Positions 35,534-46,711 of a stretch of 64,000 bases of DNA are shown in pieces. The DNA comes from Tribonema minus (Eukaryota; Sar; Xanthophyceae; Tribonematales; Tribonemataceae). The notes beneath the pieces were generated by a model, which did not search any database, was not told where the DNA came from, and saw nothing but the letters and a program-made list of their open reading frames with translations. The DNA lies in NCBI GenBank assembly GCA_017506865.1, contig JAFCMP010000412.1:806001-870000 (forward strand), in the 5' to 3' direction. How positions within the stretch are numbered: position 1 is the first letter of the stretch; the number at the start of each line of letters is the position of its first letter. Position numbers and translations under genes: made by a program.

Positions 35534-37420
35534 TTGCGCTGCCTGCCTCCCCCCCCCCCCCCCCCCCCCCCCCCCCCAGTTGCGCTGTGTGCATTTAGCT
35601 GCGTAATCATGAATGCCCGCGGAATGCGACCCCGTCACTTTGCAGAGTTGACATCTGTCTCTCGCTCTGACACAACCGAACACCAGATATCTGTTGCAAC
35701 CGTAGTTTGCAGCCGTTGTGAAGCCCGCAAACATATGTGAGTGGGGTGTCGCGTTCAGCTTCGGGGACCACTGGGCCTTGCATTCGATGCGCGAAGCTGT
35801 TTCGGTGCGACATGCCTGATCACTCCAGTTGCTCAATCGTCAATTCCATCGCGTCACGTGCCGCTCGTGCGCAGGCCTCGGCGCGGCCGTCGCCGAGATG
35901 AACGCGCGCAAGGTGGAGCTCAAGTTCCCCTTTGGCTCCGTGGTCCCCCTGTGGTCGCGCCAGATCCCCTACACCATGGCCAAGTTCTACTTCTTTGAGA
36001 AGGTGAGGCCGGTGCTTTTGATCATGCGAAAAAGTTTGAAACCGCTTGGTTTTAGCGTAGAGTCTGGCGCGGTGGCATGTGTCCAGGCGCGTGGAGTCGT
36101 TTCAGCGCATTGCGGAAGCGGCGTGGTGATCATCAGTGCAGCGCGCATCGTCTTCGGATTTTGATTGCGTGAGCAAGTGCATCATGGCGCAGCAGCTCAA
36201 CGCCAGTGCGCTGCGCTGTTGAGGCTGACTGTGCGAGTCTACGGTTGCTTGGCAGCTCGACTTGTCGACCGCGCCTACATCGAAAGCATCCGCGCGGAAC
36301 GCGCCACAGCACTTGCCGCTTGCTTGCATTGACACCTCACCCCCCCCCCCCCCCCTCTCCCCTCCGCGCGCGCGCGCAGGTCGTGGAGTTCTTCTACGCC
36401 AACGTCTTCACCAAGCCCAAGAGCGAGTACTCCAAGGCGACGCAGCTCGGCATCACGTTCGCGTCCGGCTACACGGCAGGCATCATCTGCGCCATCGTCT
36501 CGCACCCCGCCGACACGGTCGTCTCCAAAATGGGCAAGGGCGGCAAGTCCGCGGGCGAGATCCTGTCGGAGCTCGGGCCCAGGGGCGTCTGGGGCGGCCT
36601 CGGCACGCGCGTGCTCATGATCGGCACGCTCACGGGCCTGCAGTGGTGGATCTACGACACGTTCAAAACGGTGCGCGCGCGTGCACTTCGTGTTGGTGGC
36701 TCTCAGACGCGCGCCCTCCTTCTCGCGCTGGCAGCGCTGTTGTGGTTGTGTGCGTGAGCGGCGCTGCCTGAGCGAGTGTGCGCCTGAGATCGGCTGGTGG
36801 TTATGCGTATGCTTTTTGCGGAGAAGCATGTTGGCCGTCTTCACCGCAGCAGATGTGTGCTGTTGGTGGCTGTCGTCGCACGAGCTGCTGGGCACTTGCA
36901 GTGACCCCGAAGCCATTGTCTAGAGCCATGTTTAGCCGGCAGCTTGTTAGCGTCCTGCAATGGGGAATTGCTGCCTGCATGTCGGCTGCATCGCGCGCGC
37001 CTACCTGCCCCCCGCACCACAGCTTACCTAACGGCACGTCTGCCTGGCTCAAGACGGGGCTAGTGTAGTGCATCACAATCCTGCACACTCTCTATGCTCA
37101 TTATGACGGACAGCGCGTGCTGCTGTTCTGCTCGTCAGCCGCACTGCAGTTTCAGTGACCCACAAGCGCCATTTTAGCACGCAGCATGCTAGCGTCCTGC
37201 AGTGGGGAATTGCTGCCTGCATGTCAGCCGCATTGCGCGCGCCTACCTGCCCCCCGTGCCACAGCTTGCGCACCGGCACGTCTGCCTGGCTCAAGATGGG
37301 GCTCAAACACCACAACTTCCTGCTGCCTTCTATGATTCTGACGGACGGTGCATGCTGCTGTTCTGCTCGTGGGCGCAGGTCATGGGCATGGGCACGACCG
37401 GCGGCGGCGCCAAGAAGTAG
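31184..37420 (+). CDS. Mitochondrial phosphate carrier, seven exons, 338 aa
   Basis: Exons: 31184–31242, 32821–32998, 33628–33807, 34746–34884, 35875–36002, 36380–36670, 37379–37420 (1017 nt, all phases consistent). The family imports phosphate with protons across the inner mitochondrial membrane for ATP synthase. Three carrier repeats are visible. Repeat 1: [19 protein letters not shown] and [10 protein letters not shown] (about 50–79), then [17 protein letters not shown] and [21 protein letters not shown]. Repeat 2: [20 protein letters not shown] and VKVKVQ (155–180), then [19 protein letters not shown]. Repeat 3: [19 protein letters not shown] and [16 protein letters not shown]. These match SLC25A3/PIC family signatures closely. 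The short first exon ([16 protein letters not shown]) is inferred from phase 2 agreement and its donor GGGTAAGC; it is the least certain part. Length is normal for the family. Confidence 0.9.
33043..33081 (+). repeat. Copy of the carrier exon 2 end with donor
   Basis: A copy of the exon end (GTGACGCTGCTGGACGTGGC through AACATGCAG) and donor GTGCGCATGTGTACTGCTGC sits about 45 bp inside intron 2, right after the true donor at 32999. Confidence 0.8.
34570..34666 (+). repeat. Upstream copy of the carrier exon 4 acceptor and start
   Basis: The stretch CATGTGACGCTCCTCTGTAC, a C-rich tract, then AACGCGTACAAGTACCGCGG and GTCATCTACCTG occurs just before the true exon at 34746, but runs into a TAG. 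Downstream, two decayed copies of the exon 4 end (CACCTTCC-CACCGGTGAGGC) lie at about 34955–35010 and 35060–35095. Confidence 0.8.
35497..35577. repeat. Two long poly-C tracts
   Basis: Runs of roughly 30 or more C, separated by GTTGCGCTGCCTGCCTCC, in intron 4 of the carrier gene. Length in the assembly is likely unreliable. Confidence 0.85.
36930..37378 (+). repeat. Tandem duplication ending at the last carrier acceptor
   Basis: Two copies of about 210–240 bp (about 36930–37138 and 37165–37378) share TAGCGTCCTGCA-TGGGGAAT, TGCCTGCATGTC, CTACCTGCCCCCC and TGCTGTTCTGCTCGT. The second copy ends exactly at the acceptor of the terminal exon (37379), so the duplicated unit is an acceptor-proximal intron segment. 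Confidence 0.8.
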
Positions 37421-38383
37421 ACGGCTCCATCGGCATTGGCGGCGGTGCAGCGGCGCTAGCAGCAGCAGCGCGCTGCATTGGCGGCGCAGCGGAGCCATGT
37501 TTTTGGCTGGAGAGGGGGCTGGGGGGGAGCCATGTCGGAGAGGCACCGCTGCTGTGAGGAGGAATCTGAAGGCGGCAGTCGCTGTCGTTTGCACTGGTGT
37601 TGGGACGCGTAGGTTTTGCAGAGGGTGGGGGCAGGGGGCACAAGCTCTTTTTGAGTCAGCGGGCGGCGCCCTGCGGCACCTGCCCCGTGATCGTAGGCGT
37701 TGTTATGGCTACGGCAGGCGGGCCGTCGCTCTCCATCATCGAACTTCGGCGCTCTGGAGCAAATTTTTGTGGTGGTACTCAAATGCATCGGTATGCTTTC
37801 CTCCCTGTGAGACTTTGAGCGAGCTTTCTGTATGTTATGATTGTCAGGGGCCCAGCATTGGGTTCCAGCTGCTCTTGCATGGTGTACCTCCGCTTGAGAG
37901 AGGGTGGCTGCTGCGCACTGCAGCGTTATTCGTTCGTCCCATGCATATTCTACTAGTGAATGTCATCGAAAATATGGTCACATGCTGATGAATTGTTTGT
38001 GAGGCAGTTGAAGCAGTTGGTGAAAACAGCTCTGCAGGTAGTTGCGACTTGGGGATAACTGATCCCCAAGGTTTGCGAGGGCACTCGCGACCGCAGCAAG
38101 CATCCAGAAGCTGGCAGCTGACGGAAACAACAACGACGAGCTGAAGCCAGTCAGTCCCATCCCAAACTGTCAATCGAGCTGAAGCCAGTCCCAAATTCGG
38201 ACCGGCTTCAGCTGAAGCCAGTCACAAACTCGGACAGCTCGTCCGTGCTTGGGGCTTCAGCTCGTCCGACAGAAGGTTTTACGCCATGGCCAAGCTTATC
38301 GTTCCAGATCAAGGCGGTTTGAAGTTGAGGATATAACTTGACCTTTTGATGTTCTGTTGCTCAATCTCACACTCACACCGAGG
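37421..38383. other. Spacer and probable promoter of the plastid STI1 gene
   Basis: There are no genes. Three GAGCTGAAGCCAGTC-like direct repeats lie at 38138–38152, 38176–38190 and about 38209–38223. The last is part of a 16-base perfect palindrome GGCTTCAGCTGAAGCC (38204–38219), with a further inverted half at about 38252. The cluster is 160–245 bp upstream of the start codon and may be a regulatory array. Confidence 0.5.
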
Positions 38384-41300
38384 ATGAAGCATTGGCTACT
38401 TGCGATCATTGCTACCACGCTGCTGCTGGCCAATGAGGCCAACGGCTTCATAACGCCGGCTGGTGGCGGTCTCAGCACTAGGCCATCATGTCGCCTCAAC
38501 GTGGCTTCGCAGTCGGCGGAGAAGTACCAGAGCATGCGAGCAAGTGAAATCAAGGCCGAGCTAGACAGCATGGGCGTGCGGTATGACGATTGCTTTGAAA
38601 AGAGCGAGCTGGTTGCGAGACTGGCGGAGGCGAAGGCAAATCCAGCAGCAGCACCTAAGCAATCACAGAAGCAGACCCGGACGGAACCTGCGACGGGAGC
38701 CAAGACATCGGCAGCAGCAGGAGGACGGGCTGGCAGTATAGGGGAGATACAGAGTATGCGAATGTCTGAAATCAAGAAGGAGCTTGAGGAGCGGGGGGTC
38801 GACTATTCTGGCCTGGTAAGCAAATGAGAACCGCCGAAGATGGTATTCCATCTTCCACAACACCCTGGTGCGCATCCCAGCGTGAGAGGGGCATAGTTGT
38901 GCTGCAAGTGTTCCGGTTGACAAGCTGCAACTGCTGCATGTTCTGCACAGTCGCTGACCGTCAAAGTAGCACATGCGAATCTGCACTAGTGATGTGGACG
39001 CGTACCCGAGACGTTCTCACTCTGACCTAGAAGCTTCCGATGCGCCATCGGCAATCCTCACTCACACCCGCTCAGTGGACTCTGCCACATCACGAATTCA
39101 AGTGCTCATACAATGCCAGCAAGTACGCCACATGTGCATGCACGCAGCCGTTCGACTGATGAAGGCGAGCGAGTGCAGTCACGCTGCACACCAGCTGCTC
39201 TCATGATATTCTTCTTAGAAGTATAACCAATTAGTAGGCAATCTCCAACATGTGAGAAGCTCTAGCCTCTATGTGCCCTGAGTTCCGACGCTTCACGCTC
39301 TTACCATTGCTCGCAACTCTCGCTCACAGCTGGAGAAATCGGAGTTTGTGGCGAGGCTGGCGGATGCGCGCGCGCGCAACGGCACCAAGCCGCAGCAGCA
39401 GCGCAGCACCGCTCAGTCATCTTCAACATCGAGCGGCGCAAAGCCCGGCAGCGGCGGCGGCAGCAGCAGTGGCGGCAGGCCCAAGGACCCTAATGAGTAC
39501 GATCCCTCGTACAGGGACGTCAAGGTGCAGCGCATGAAGAAGCCGGAGGTGAGCGCGATTTCTGCCTGCGCCCCGCAAACTTCGACACCACCTGCCAAGT
39601 GGGGTTCATGTTTTGGAACGCACAGGCATCGATTGGTGTGCTCTCACAGTGAGTTCTTGATGCATGTGCTTCGTCGACAGCAGGCACTGCGGCGCATTGC
39701 CGCATTCCGTCATGTGCCCATTGAGGTCCACCATAACCTTCTTCAGTAAATGACTAAGATTGCACATAGACATTCAGTTTACCAGGCTCAAGTAGGGGGC
39801 CCAGGGCAAGGGTTTTTGCAAGTTGTTTGAGCATTGGAGGCTGATGGTGCATGTCAAGATGCGGTTGCGCAGATCAGCAGTACAGTACTGTTCCTTTGGC
39901 AGCAGTGCTCTTGCAGATTGAAATGGTGGCAGCAGCAACAGCAGCAGCAGCAGCAGAACCTTAATTGCTAAAGCTGTTGGTAGAGATGCTGGTGTTTCTT
40001 TTATTAGTAGTTATGGATCAGTGGCAGCAGTGCCGGCTAGCACCCTCATGGCAGCAGAGCCGGCTAGCACCCGCAGCAGCAGCAGCAGCAGCAGAATCGG
40101 CCGGCACCTGCAGCAGCGCAACCACGTGCCATTCGCTGCTGCGATGCAGCTGCTGCTGCCAGGTGTGCAGCTGCGCGCGCACATGGCGTCATGTGACAAC
40201 TCATTGCTCATGTCATCGGTCTGTGCAGACCTCACTCGTAGCGTTCCTGTGCAGAATTGGTTTCAGATGATGGCGGCGGGCCGCCGGATCGTGCTGCGCG
40301 TGGCGTCGCCAACCCCCTTTGATGCAGCCCTCATCGACAAGCACCGAAACCGCTCTTTCACCTCTCATAGCGTCAAACGCACACCTCAAGCAACCCTACA
40401 CGCGCGCCGCTCGCGAATCTCGCGCAGCCCCAGCAACCCAGCGGCGGCGCACCGCAGCAGCCCCCCTTTGGCGGCGCCGCGCCCCAGCAGTCCCCCTTCG
40501 GCGGCACCGGCGCTGGCGCCGGCAGCAGTCCTTTTGGGGGCGGCATGGGGGGCGCCAACCCCTTTGGCGGAGCGGGCGGCGCCTCGGGGGGGTTTGACCT
40601 CGGGAGCCTGCTGGGGGGTCTCAGCGGCTTGATGGGGGGCGGCGGTCTGGGGGGCATGGGGGGTATGGGGAGTATGGGCGGGCCCGCTCCGGGGAGGCCG
40701 GGCCCAACTGCGGGGAGACAGACCCCTAATGCGGGGAGACAGGCCCCCAATGCGGGGAGACAGGCCCCTAATGTTGGCAGGCAGACTCCCAATGCAGGGA
40801 GGCAGGCCCCTAATGCGGGGAGACCGGCTTCGGGTGCCGGGAGACCGGCGCAGAGTGCGGGGAGACCGGCCCCGAATTCGGGCGGGGGGGCGGGGGGGGC
40901 GCGCAGCGGGGGGATGGGCGGCGTGGGGGACATGCTGTCGAAGGTCATGGGCAACCCCAAGGCGATGGCGGCGCTCCAGAAGGCGCAGAGGTGAGGGTAC
41001 TTCCGCTAAAATATGTTGATGTAGGGCGCCTCTGCAGGGGGGGATGCGTGTTCGCCTGGTCTGCTACTGTGGAACGTGCGTTGGTCACAGACAGTAATGT
41101 AAGTACAGTTCAAGAGTACACTGATGAATGGGTGGACTGCGGCACCACGCCATACTCGCTGTGACCTGACTGTCGCAGACAGCGCCGCCCGATCTGGTGC
41201 CACAAGCCCCATGTGCAGGCTGGGAACAGTCGATGCGTGCGTCTGTATCGAACCTGTGCGCCAATGTGTCCCTGTACACGCACATTCAGGCTCAAATGTC

Positions 41301-41873
41301 AAGTTCAACAGCTGCGAGGATTGTGTGCAGCGATGCGCGCCAACGTCTTCAGGGCAGCCACTGCCTTGCGCCTGTACAGAGCCTGTAGTTCGCCTGTATG
41401 CACAGCTTTTGATTATGTGTGCGCTGGTTGCGTCGCGCAGCCTGTGTGCACCGTTCACGTCAAATGCCAGAGGTGCGTGAGCACGGTCGCATGCAGCAGG
41501 CCAATGCAGCAACGCAGCCCGGCACCCCCGTCGCATGTGCGTGCGTTGGCGCAACACGCTAATGAGACGGCCACGGCGGCAATGGGTGGAGCGCCGCGCG
41601 CTAGGACAGCCGAAAGAGTCCTGATTTGCCCTGCACACGTGCGTGCGCACCCGCGGCGCCATCAACGCCGCGCCTCTCGCTTACTTCAAGTGTTCCCAGC
41701 TGAATCCCCCCCCTCCCCCCTCCGCTGCTGTGCACTGCCGCCGCCGCCGCTGCAGCAACCCCAAGGTGATGGCGGCGGTGCGGGACGTCATGGCAAACCC
41801 ATCGGCGATCGGCAAGTACGCGCGCGATCCCGACATCATGACTGTGATACAGGAGATCCGGAGCATACTGTAG
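38384..41873 (+). CDS. Plastid-targeted SAP-like/STI1 protein, Tic40/Hip-like, 462 aa
   Basis: Exons: 38384–38815, 39330–39548, 40371–40990, 41756–41873; phases 0, 0, 2 all agree. Residues 1–21 are a signal peptide (HWLLAIIATTLLLANEANG) followed by Phe22 (FITPAGGGLSTRPSC), the pattern of heterokont bipartite plastid targeting. Two SAP-like repeats follow at about 49–85 and 126–160 (SMRxSEIKxELxxxGVxY, then EKSExVARLAxA). Next come Gly/Gln-rich PFGG repeats, about ten heptads of the AGRQAPN type (about 265–335), and a C-terminal STI1 region with NPKAMAALQKAQ, NPKVMAAVRDVMANPSAIGKY and DPDIMTVIQEI. STI1 NP/DP motifs occur in Tic40, Hip and Hop co-chaperones. A role in chaperone-assisted plastid protein import is inferred from the C-terminus and targeting only. 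There is no transmembrane anchor of the Tic40 type after the transit region. Confidence 0.75.
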
Positions 41874-43370
41874 GCCGCTGCGCACTGCACAGCAGATGAG
41901 GAGCACGCTGTCGGAAGCTACGCATTGCGGTGGCGCAGGGTGGCAGCGCTGACGTCGTCGGCGCACGCGGCGCGGCGGCAGTGGTGCCGTTGAGTGCCGC
42001 TGCATTGGCGGCAGCGGCGCGCGTTGCACTCGCACAACGCGCAGCAACAGTCGTGCAGCCGTCAGTACTTGAAACTGTCGCAGGATGGCAGCTCTCAAAT
42101 GCAGCCAGAGCCAGTGCCGTTCAGGCACTCATCGCAAGATCCATCATGGGGATGGACTGCGGCGGCGGCAGCAGCTGTGCGGACTGCGCACGTGCTAGTT
42201 CGCTGCCGGTGGCGGCTAGAAAGCTGTGCAGACAGTGTACACAAAAGCGCCACAACGTCCATGCAACAGCGCCACAACGGCCATGCAACAGCGCCCGGCA
42301 TGACGCGCACAGCAACTCGTGCACATGGCCACGCATAGTCGTTAGATCTGTGTCCAATATTAGTATACACTGGCCTGTGCCGCCTTGAGTGGCACCCTGT
42401 AGATATGTAGAGCCCATCATCTCATGAATGTACATATGACCCTGCGGTCTGTGCGGCCGTGGCGTTTTTTTGCTGTTGTGTATGTGGGTTTCCTGTCATG
42501 TTTCAACTGACCATTGAAGGTGTCTCGTCTCACCTTCACACACCCTAGTAAGACTCATTCTGCATGAAGGTACATGCAGCTGTCGGCTTCTGACCCTTAG
42601 CCCTGCCATATGATGCTCATGGCACAATTGCAAAGCAATGTACAGAGAGGACTGCAGAGGGGACTGACAATGCCGTACATGCGCACCTGGAAAGATCAGC
42701 ACATCACCTGCTGTTGTCACTCTGGCGCGTGCATCACTTCTTACACATTCTTATGTATCTGTGTTTGAGGTTGGCTTTGCCCGACACATGGAGCCACCGT
42801 CACAAGGGACTTTTGGAAGAGACTATTGACAGGACACTTGTGTTAAAAATGCACTCTGCAAATATTCTTTGCTGGCATATGATGGTGACCGAACTTATTT
42901 TTGCCAACAGCACATAAAGCTTCTGGCCAGCCAGCAGCCTTGGGGATAAGAATTATTATCCCCTATCAGCAGCACATAAAGCAGCCGGTCACTAGTTCGG
43001 CCTGGGCTTGATGGCGGTGAAACATCAGAGCACACCTTCGCTGCGAATGAGCTGCTAACTGTGCCGAGGTGCTCACAACTGTCTGCAGCAAGAGTGAGAC
43101 GTGTACAATCTAATACGTAAATGGTACACAAGACGATGGTCTGTGGTGCATCATCTCTGTGGCTGAAGCATAACATGCTTTGGGGTTAGGTGCTGATGAG
43201 CAGCGCCTTATCTGTGTGTATCAGCTGTAGCCGCTGACAATCAAAGCGTGAGCGTGCGAGCACACGATGACTCGCGACGAGTTGAAGTTTTGTGTACGAA
43301 CTTCAACAAAAATGCAGAGACAAGCAAGCCACGTCTCGCGCCCCTGGGAAACACTTTGAGTCCAACAGCC
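41874..43370. other. Intergenic, no gene seen; one hairpin
   Basis: About 1.5 kb. A hairpin GGGGATAA-GAATTA-TTATCCCC lies at 42942–42963, with 8-bp stems and a 6-base loop. No T-run follows in the usual place, and it is not near a gene end. Otherwise nothing is recognised. Confidence 0.45.
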
Positions 43371-45155
43371 ATGTCCTCCGAAAGCAATGTTGCTGGAACA
43401 GCTTCAGAGGAAAGCGTACCGTCGCAGAAACACCTCAAGCACGCACACGGGGATGATAGTGGGAGCCTGGACAAAGTAATCGGAGTGCTGTCAGTGATGG
43501 CTCAGACTCGATTATTGCCCAAGGAGGCGTGGGGACTCTGCAGATCGATTCACCGAACAGCGAGACCGGTGGTGCACCTGCGGCCTGAAGGAAATCAGCC
43601 AGTGGGTTCGGCGGCTCTGGCGTTTGTCACCAAAACTATTGCTTACCTGACGCTCCATGGCCCTTTCGAGTCAGATCCGATGCTTGCCCTCGCAGCCGGT
43701 GCGGGCGCAACGGATAACCTGAGTTTCTTCTTCAGGGACGTCAAGGTCATGAATCCGTACCGGCCTGGCTTTGAACTCCCGCACATTCCGCGGTCGCTGC
43801 GGGAGCTGCACCTGCACCTCGGCTACTGCGACTTCAGCCCCGCTCTCTTGTGTGTACTGCTGCCCGCACAAGGTCTTCCCACACACCCGTGGAATCCTCG
43901 GACGGATGCGCGAGCGCCAGCGAGCCGCCCTGCTGATCGCGATGCCGCGTCAGCGGCGCGCTTGCCGGAGCAGGTCTGCGGCCCATCGACGCTGACGTCG
44001 CTCAGCCTCCAGTACTACCCCACCAGCCTGTCAGACGTCGCCGCCTCACTGCCTGCGCTCACGGCGCTGTCACTGGACGGCCAATACCACCTTGCGCACG
44101 TGCCGGACAGTGTCGGCGACCTGACTGGGCTCAAGCGGCTGGCGCTGCACAACTGCCGTCTGCCCGCGGGCCTACCCGAGAGCATCAGCGGCTTGACACA
44201 GCTGACCGCGCTGTTGCTGCCGTGCTGCTCGCGTTTGGGACGCCTGCCGGACGGCATTGGCGGCCTGACAGCGCTGGCGCAGCTGGACCTGAAGAGCTGC
44301 CGCGAGCTCTCGTCGCTGCCTGACAGCCTCGGCAGCCTTAGCGCGCTGACCACGCTGGACCTGAGCGGCACTTCACTTGTTAGTGTGCCCGAGACCATCG
44401 GCGGCTTGTCCGCGCTCACAGCGCTCAACCTGGACAGCTGCAGCGCGCTCGCCCGCCTGCCGGAAAGCCTGGGCAGCCTCGCCGCGCTGAAGACACTCAT
44501 ATTGAGTAAATGCAGCGCGCTCACCCGCCTGCCGGAAAGCCTCTGCAGCCTCGCTGCTCTGGCAACGCTCGACTTGCGCAGATGCAGCAGGCTCCGGCAA
44601 CTGCCAGACAGCATCGGCGATCTGGCAGCGCTGCTGGCACTCAACCTCACCGGCTGCGGCAGCCTTGAAGCGCTGCCAGACGCCATCGCGCGACTGGCGG
44701 CGCTGACGTTGCTCCGCCTGGGCGTCTGCACGTCGCTGGCGCGCGTGCCGGACGGCATCGGCGGTCTGCGCGCGCTGACCGACCTGGCGCTTCCAGGATG
44801 CTGCGCGCTCGTAGCCCTGCCGGAGACCATCGGCGACCTGGCGGCGCTGACGTCCCTCAACCTGAGCGGCTGCCGAGTGCTGGCGCGGCTGCCGGAGTCC
44901 ATCGGAGAGCTGGCGGTGCTGAAGACCCTCCACCTGAGCGGCTGCCGCGCTCTGACGCAGCTGCCGCAGAGCATCGGCGCGCTGGCGGCGCTTACGGCCC
45001 TCAACCTCAACGGATGCCGAGCGCTGACGCAGCTGCCGCGAAGCATCGGCGCGCTGGCCAAGCTTCAGCGGCTCGACCTCCGCAACTGCTCGCGGGCGCT
45101 GCGGCAGGGCTTGCCAGACGCGATCGTGCGGGTGACGCAGTTTGACATTGAATGA
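43371..45155 (+). CDS. Leucine-rich-repeat protein, intact family member, 594 aa
   Basis: A single exon. The frame is open a further 41 codons upstream, but the start at 43371 (MSSESNVAG) is set by alignment with the starts of the other three copies. Residues 1–190 are a conserved N-terminal region (LDKVIGVLSVMAQTRLLPKE, AWGLCRSIHRTARPVVHLRP, IPRSLRELHLHLG), with a possible divergent F-box-like helix set at 35–70. Residues about 200–580 are some 16 LRRs of 23–24 residues with the consensus LPxSIGxLAALTxLNLxxCxAL. This matches plant/protist-type LRRs, a curved protein-binding solenoid. There is no signal peptide, kinase or NB-ARC domain. It is probably an intracellular interaction or adaptor protein; the partner is unknown. 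Three sister copies in the window (22.7, 57 and 60 kb) are broken, so this may be the functional parent. Confidence 0.85.
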   Translation: MSSESNVAGTASEESVPSQKHLKHAHGDDSGSLDKVIGVLSVMAQTRLLPKEAWGLCRSIHRTARPVVHLRPEGNQPVGSAALAFVTKTIAYLTLHGPFESDPMLALAAGAGATDNLSFFFRDVKVMNPYRPGFELPHIPRSLRELHLHLGYCDFSPALLCVLLPAQGLPTHPWNPRTDARAPASRPADRDAASAARLPEQVCGPSTLTSLSLQYYPTSLSDVAASLPALTALSLDGQYHLAHVPDSVGDLTGLKRLALHNCRLPAGLPESISGLTQLTALLLPCCSRLGRLPDGIGGLTALAQLDLKSCRELSSLPDSLGSLSALTTLDLSGTSLVSVPETIGGLSALTALNLDSCSALARLPESLGSLAALKTLILSKCSALTRLPESLCSLAALATLDLRRCSRLRQLPDSIGDLAALLALNLTGCGSLEALPDAIARLAALTLLRLGVCTSLARVPDGIGGLRALTDLALPGCCALVALPETIGDLAALTSLNLSGCRVLARLPESIGELAVLKTLHLSGCRALTQLPQSIGALAALTALNLNGCRALTQLPRSIGALAKLQRLDLRNCSRALRQGLPDAIVRVTQFDIE

Positions 45156-46598
45156 ATGGTGTCTCTACTCAGCACAAATGCGCCTGAGCACACAAGTAGA
45201 AGCAGGCGGTCGATTTGTGACGAGTAGAGTCTGACTCTCTCAAGTCACTCATTATCAAAGTTTGAGTCACTCGTTCAAGGCACGTGTGGGTGTGACAATA
45301 CCAACTCAAAAGATCACTTTCCTGTGACGCTTTTTTCAAATAGCCATTGTGTTACTTGGTGTTTCTGGGCCGCTTCCGTTGCGCGTGTGTTGAGGGGTTG
45401 CAATAGTTTTGTGAAATGAGTGCGAAACCAATGACTTTGCCAGCCTGGTGCCTGAATAATGTGGTCTTGCGGCTGCTGACCAGCTGCAGTCAAGTAGCGC
45501 CCAAGAAGATTTAGCTGTGAACATTGCACGTCATGTGAGCTCTGCCTGCACATGCCAGTATTTGCGGAAAACTCATGTCACGGCTGGGATGTGCCAGCTG
45601 AGCGCCAGATATGCACACCACAGGCCAGCGCAACTGGGTCTTGTCACGCATTTGCGTGCTTGCTGTTTTTGGGGTTCGACTGGTTTGCATCCTTCAGAAG
45701 CGCACCCTGCACTTGGGGCTTGCGTGTGCCTGGATTGTGCACCGCAACTTCACCAAGATGTATACCAAATCGAATTTGTGCTAAATGCAAGACTCTGGGT
45801 GTACACCAGCAAAAACTACTCTGTATTTGTGATGACCTGCTACAAGGTACATTTGGTGTCAATTCTGGCAGCAGGCTAGACATCTACCATCTGGGCTTTT
45901 CCGCGACGTAAGCGAGGTTTTCATGAAAAGCTTATTTCATCTACATCTGTCACCCGGCATGGGCAACCACTGCATGCTGAGCAAGGGGCGTGCAATGAGT
46001 TGCCCCACAGCAAGCACATGTCAACCCGGAAGCGACAAATACTTTATTGGTACTTGGCACCACAAATGCGCCATTGAGGGTGGCCCCTCAAGGTCCCAGA
46101 GAAACATACTTAAGTACTACATGCGGGGGCGAACGACCATGCCCCCCCTCACACACACACACAAGTAGAAGTTCAAAAACCGGCAGCACTCCATTACCTG
46201 GCATCTGCACACACGCCTTCAGAAACTCCATCACTAGACAATGGCGACGCGCGCACCCTAGCAGTGGAAGCAGTGTCACAAAGCCTTAGACCATGCGATG
46301 CGCCGGAGCTGCGTGTCACAGGCACTGCACAATGCAGCGCCGTGCATGCTGCAGCTGCTGCCATGGCTGCAGTTGTACCGCGGTGGTGCTGGCGGTTCCG
46401 ATGCTACCGCTGCCGGCATTGCCATTGCCGCCTGCTGCCGCTGCTGCTGGTAGCAGTGCCGCAGATGCCGTCATTACCGTCGCCATTGCTGCTGCTGCTG
46501 CTGCTGTCATTTTGCTGCTGCGGTCGATGAGCACCGCTTCATCGGCAATCGACCGAAGAGTGGTTCTGAGCTTTGTGGCAGGTGACAGCGCCCACGTG
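45156..46598. other. Spacer downstream of the LRR gene
   Basis: No independent gene is supported. The part from about 45920 on is homologous, inverted, to 21300–22080. Confidence 0.5.
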
Positions 46599-46661
46599 CT
46601 AGACGTTGAAGGTGCGAACCACCTGCTGCACCACCACTTTGCAGATGAGGTATTCCTAGAA
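46599..46661 (-). pseudogene. Dead inverted copy of the RING gene's last exon
   Basis: On the minus strand CTGCTCTCTTTGGCAG is followed by a 63-base segment of exactly the length of exon 9 of the FYVE–RING gene. It ends VVVQQVVRTFNV-stop versus VVQQVVRTINV-stop. The second codon is now TAG, and the first zinc Cys of the CPVC pair is lost (YLIC). It therefore cannot complete a RING. Confidence 0.85.
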
Positions 46662-46711
46662 CTGCCAAAGAGAGCAGCTTGGCACAAAAGTGAGGTGACA
46701 GATGTGAGCAC

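Larger units (their letters stand above)
43371..46711. repeat. Segmental duplication block B (inverted partner of 21181–24412)
   Basis: It holds the intact LRR gene, the shared spacer at 45935–46180, a GCN-repeat patch at about 46420–46520 and a dead copy of the RING exon, in the mirror-image order of block A. Confidence 0.75.

Noticed and set aside
40264-40370. Extra exon before exon 3 of the plastid STI1 gene (frame through CTGTGCAGAATTGG)
   Set aside because: Including it breaks the phase with exon 2, while the acceptor at 40370 gives a clean phase 0 join.
42942-42963. Hairpin as a transcription terminator
   Set aside because: It is far from any gene end and lacks a T-run; intrinsic terminators of the bacterial type do not apply here.
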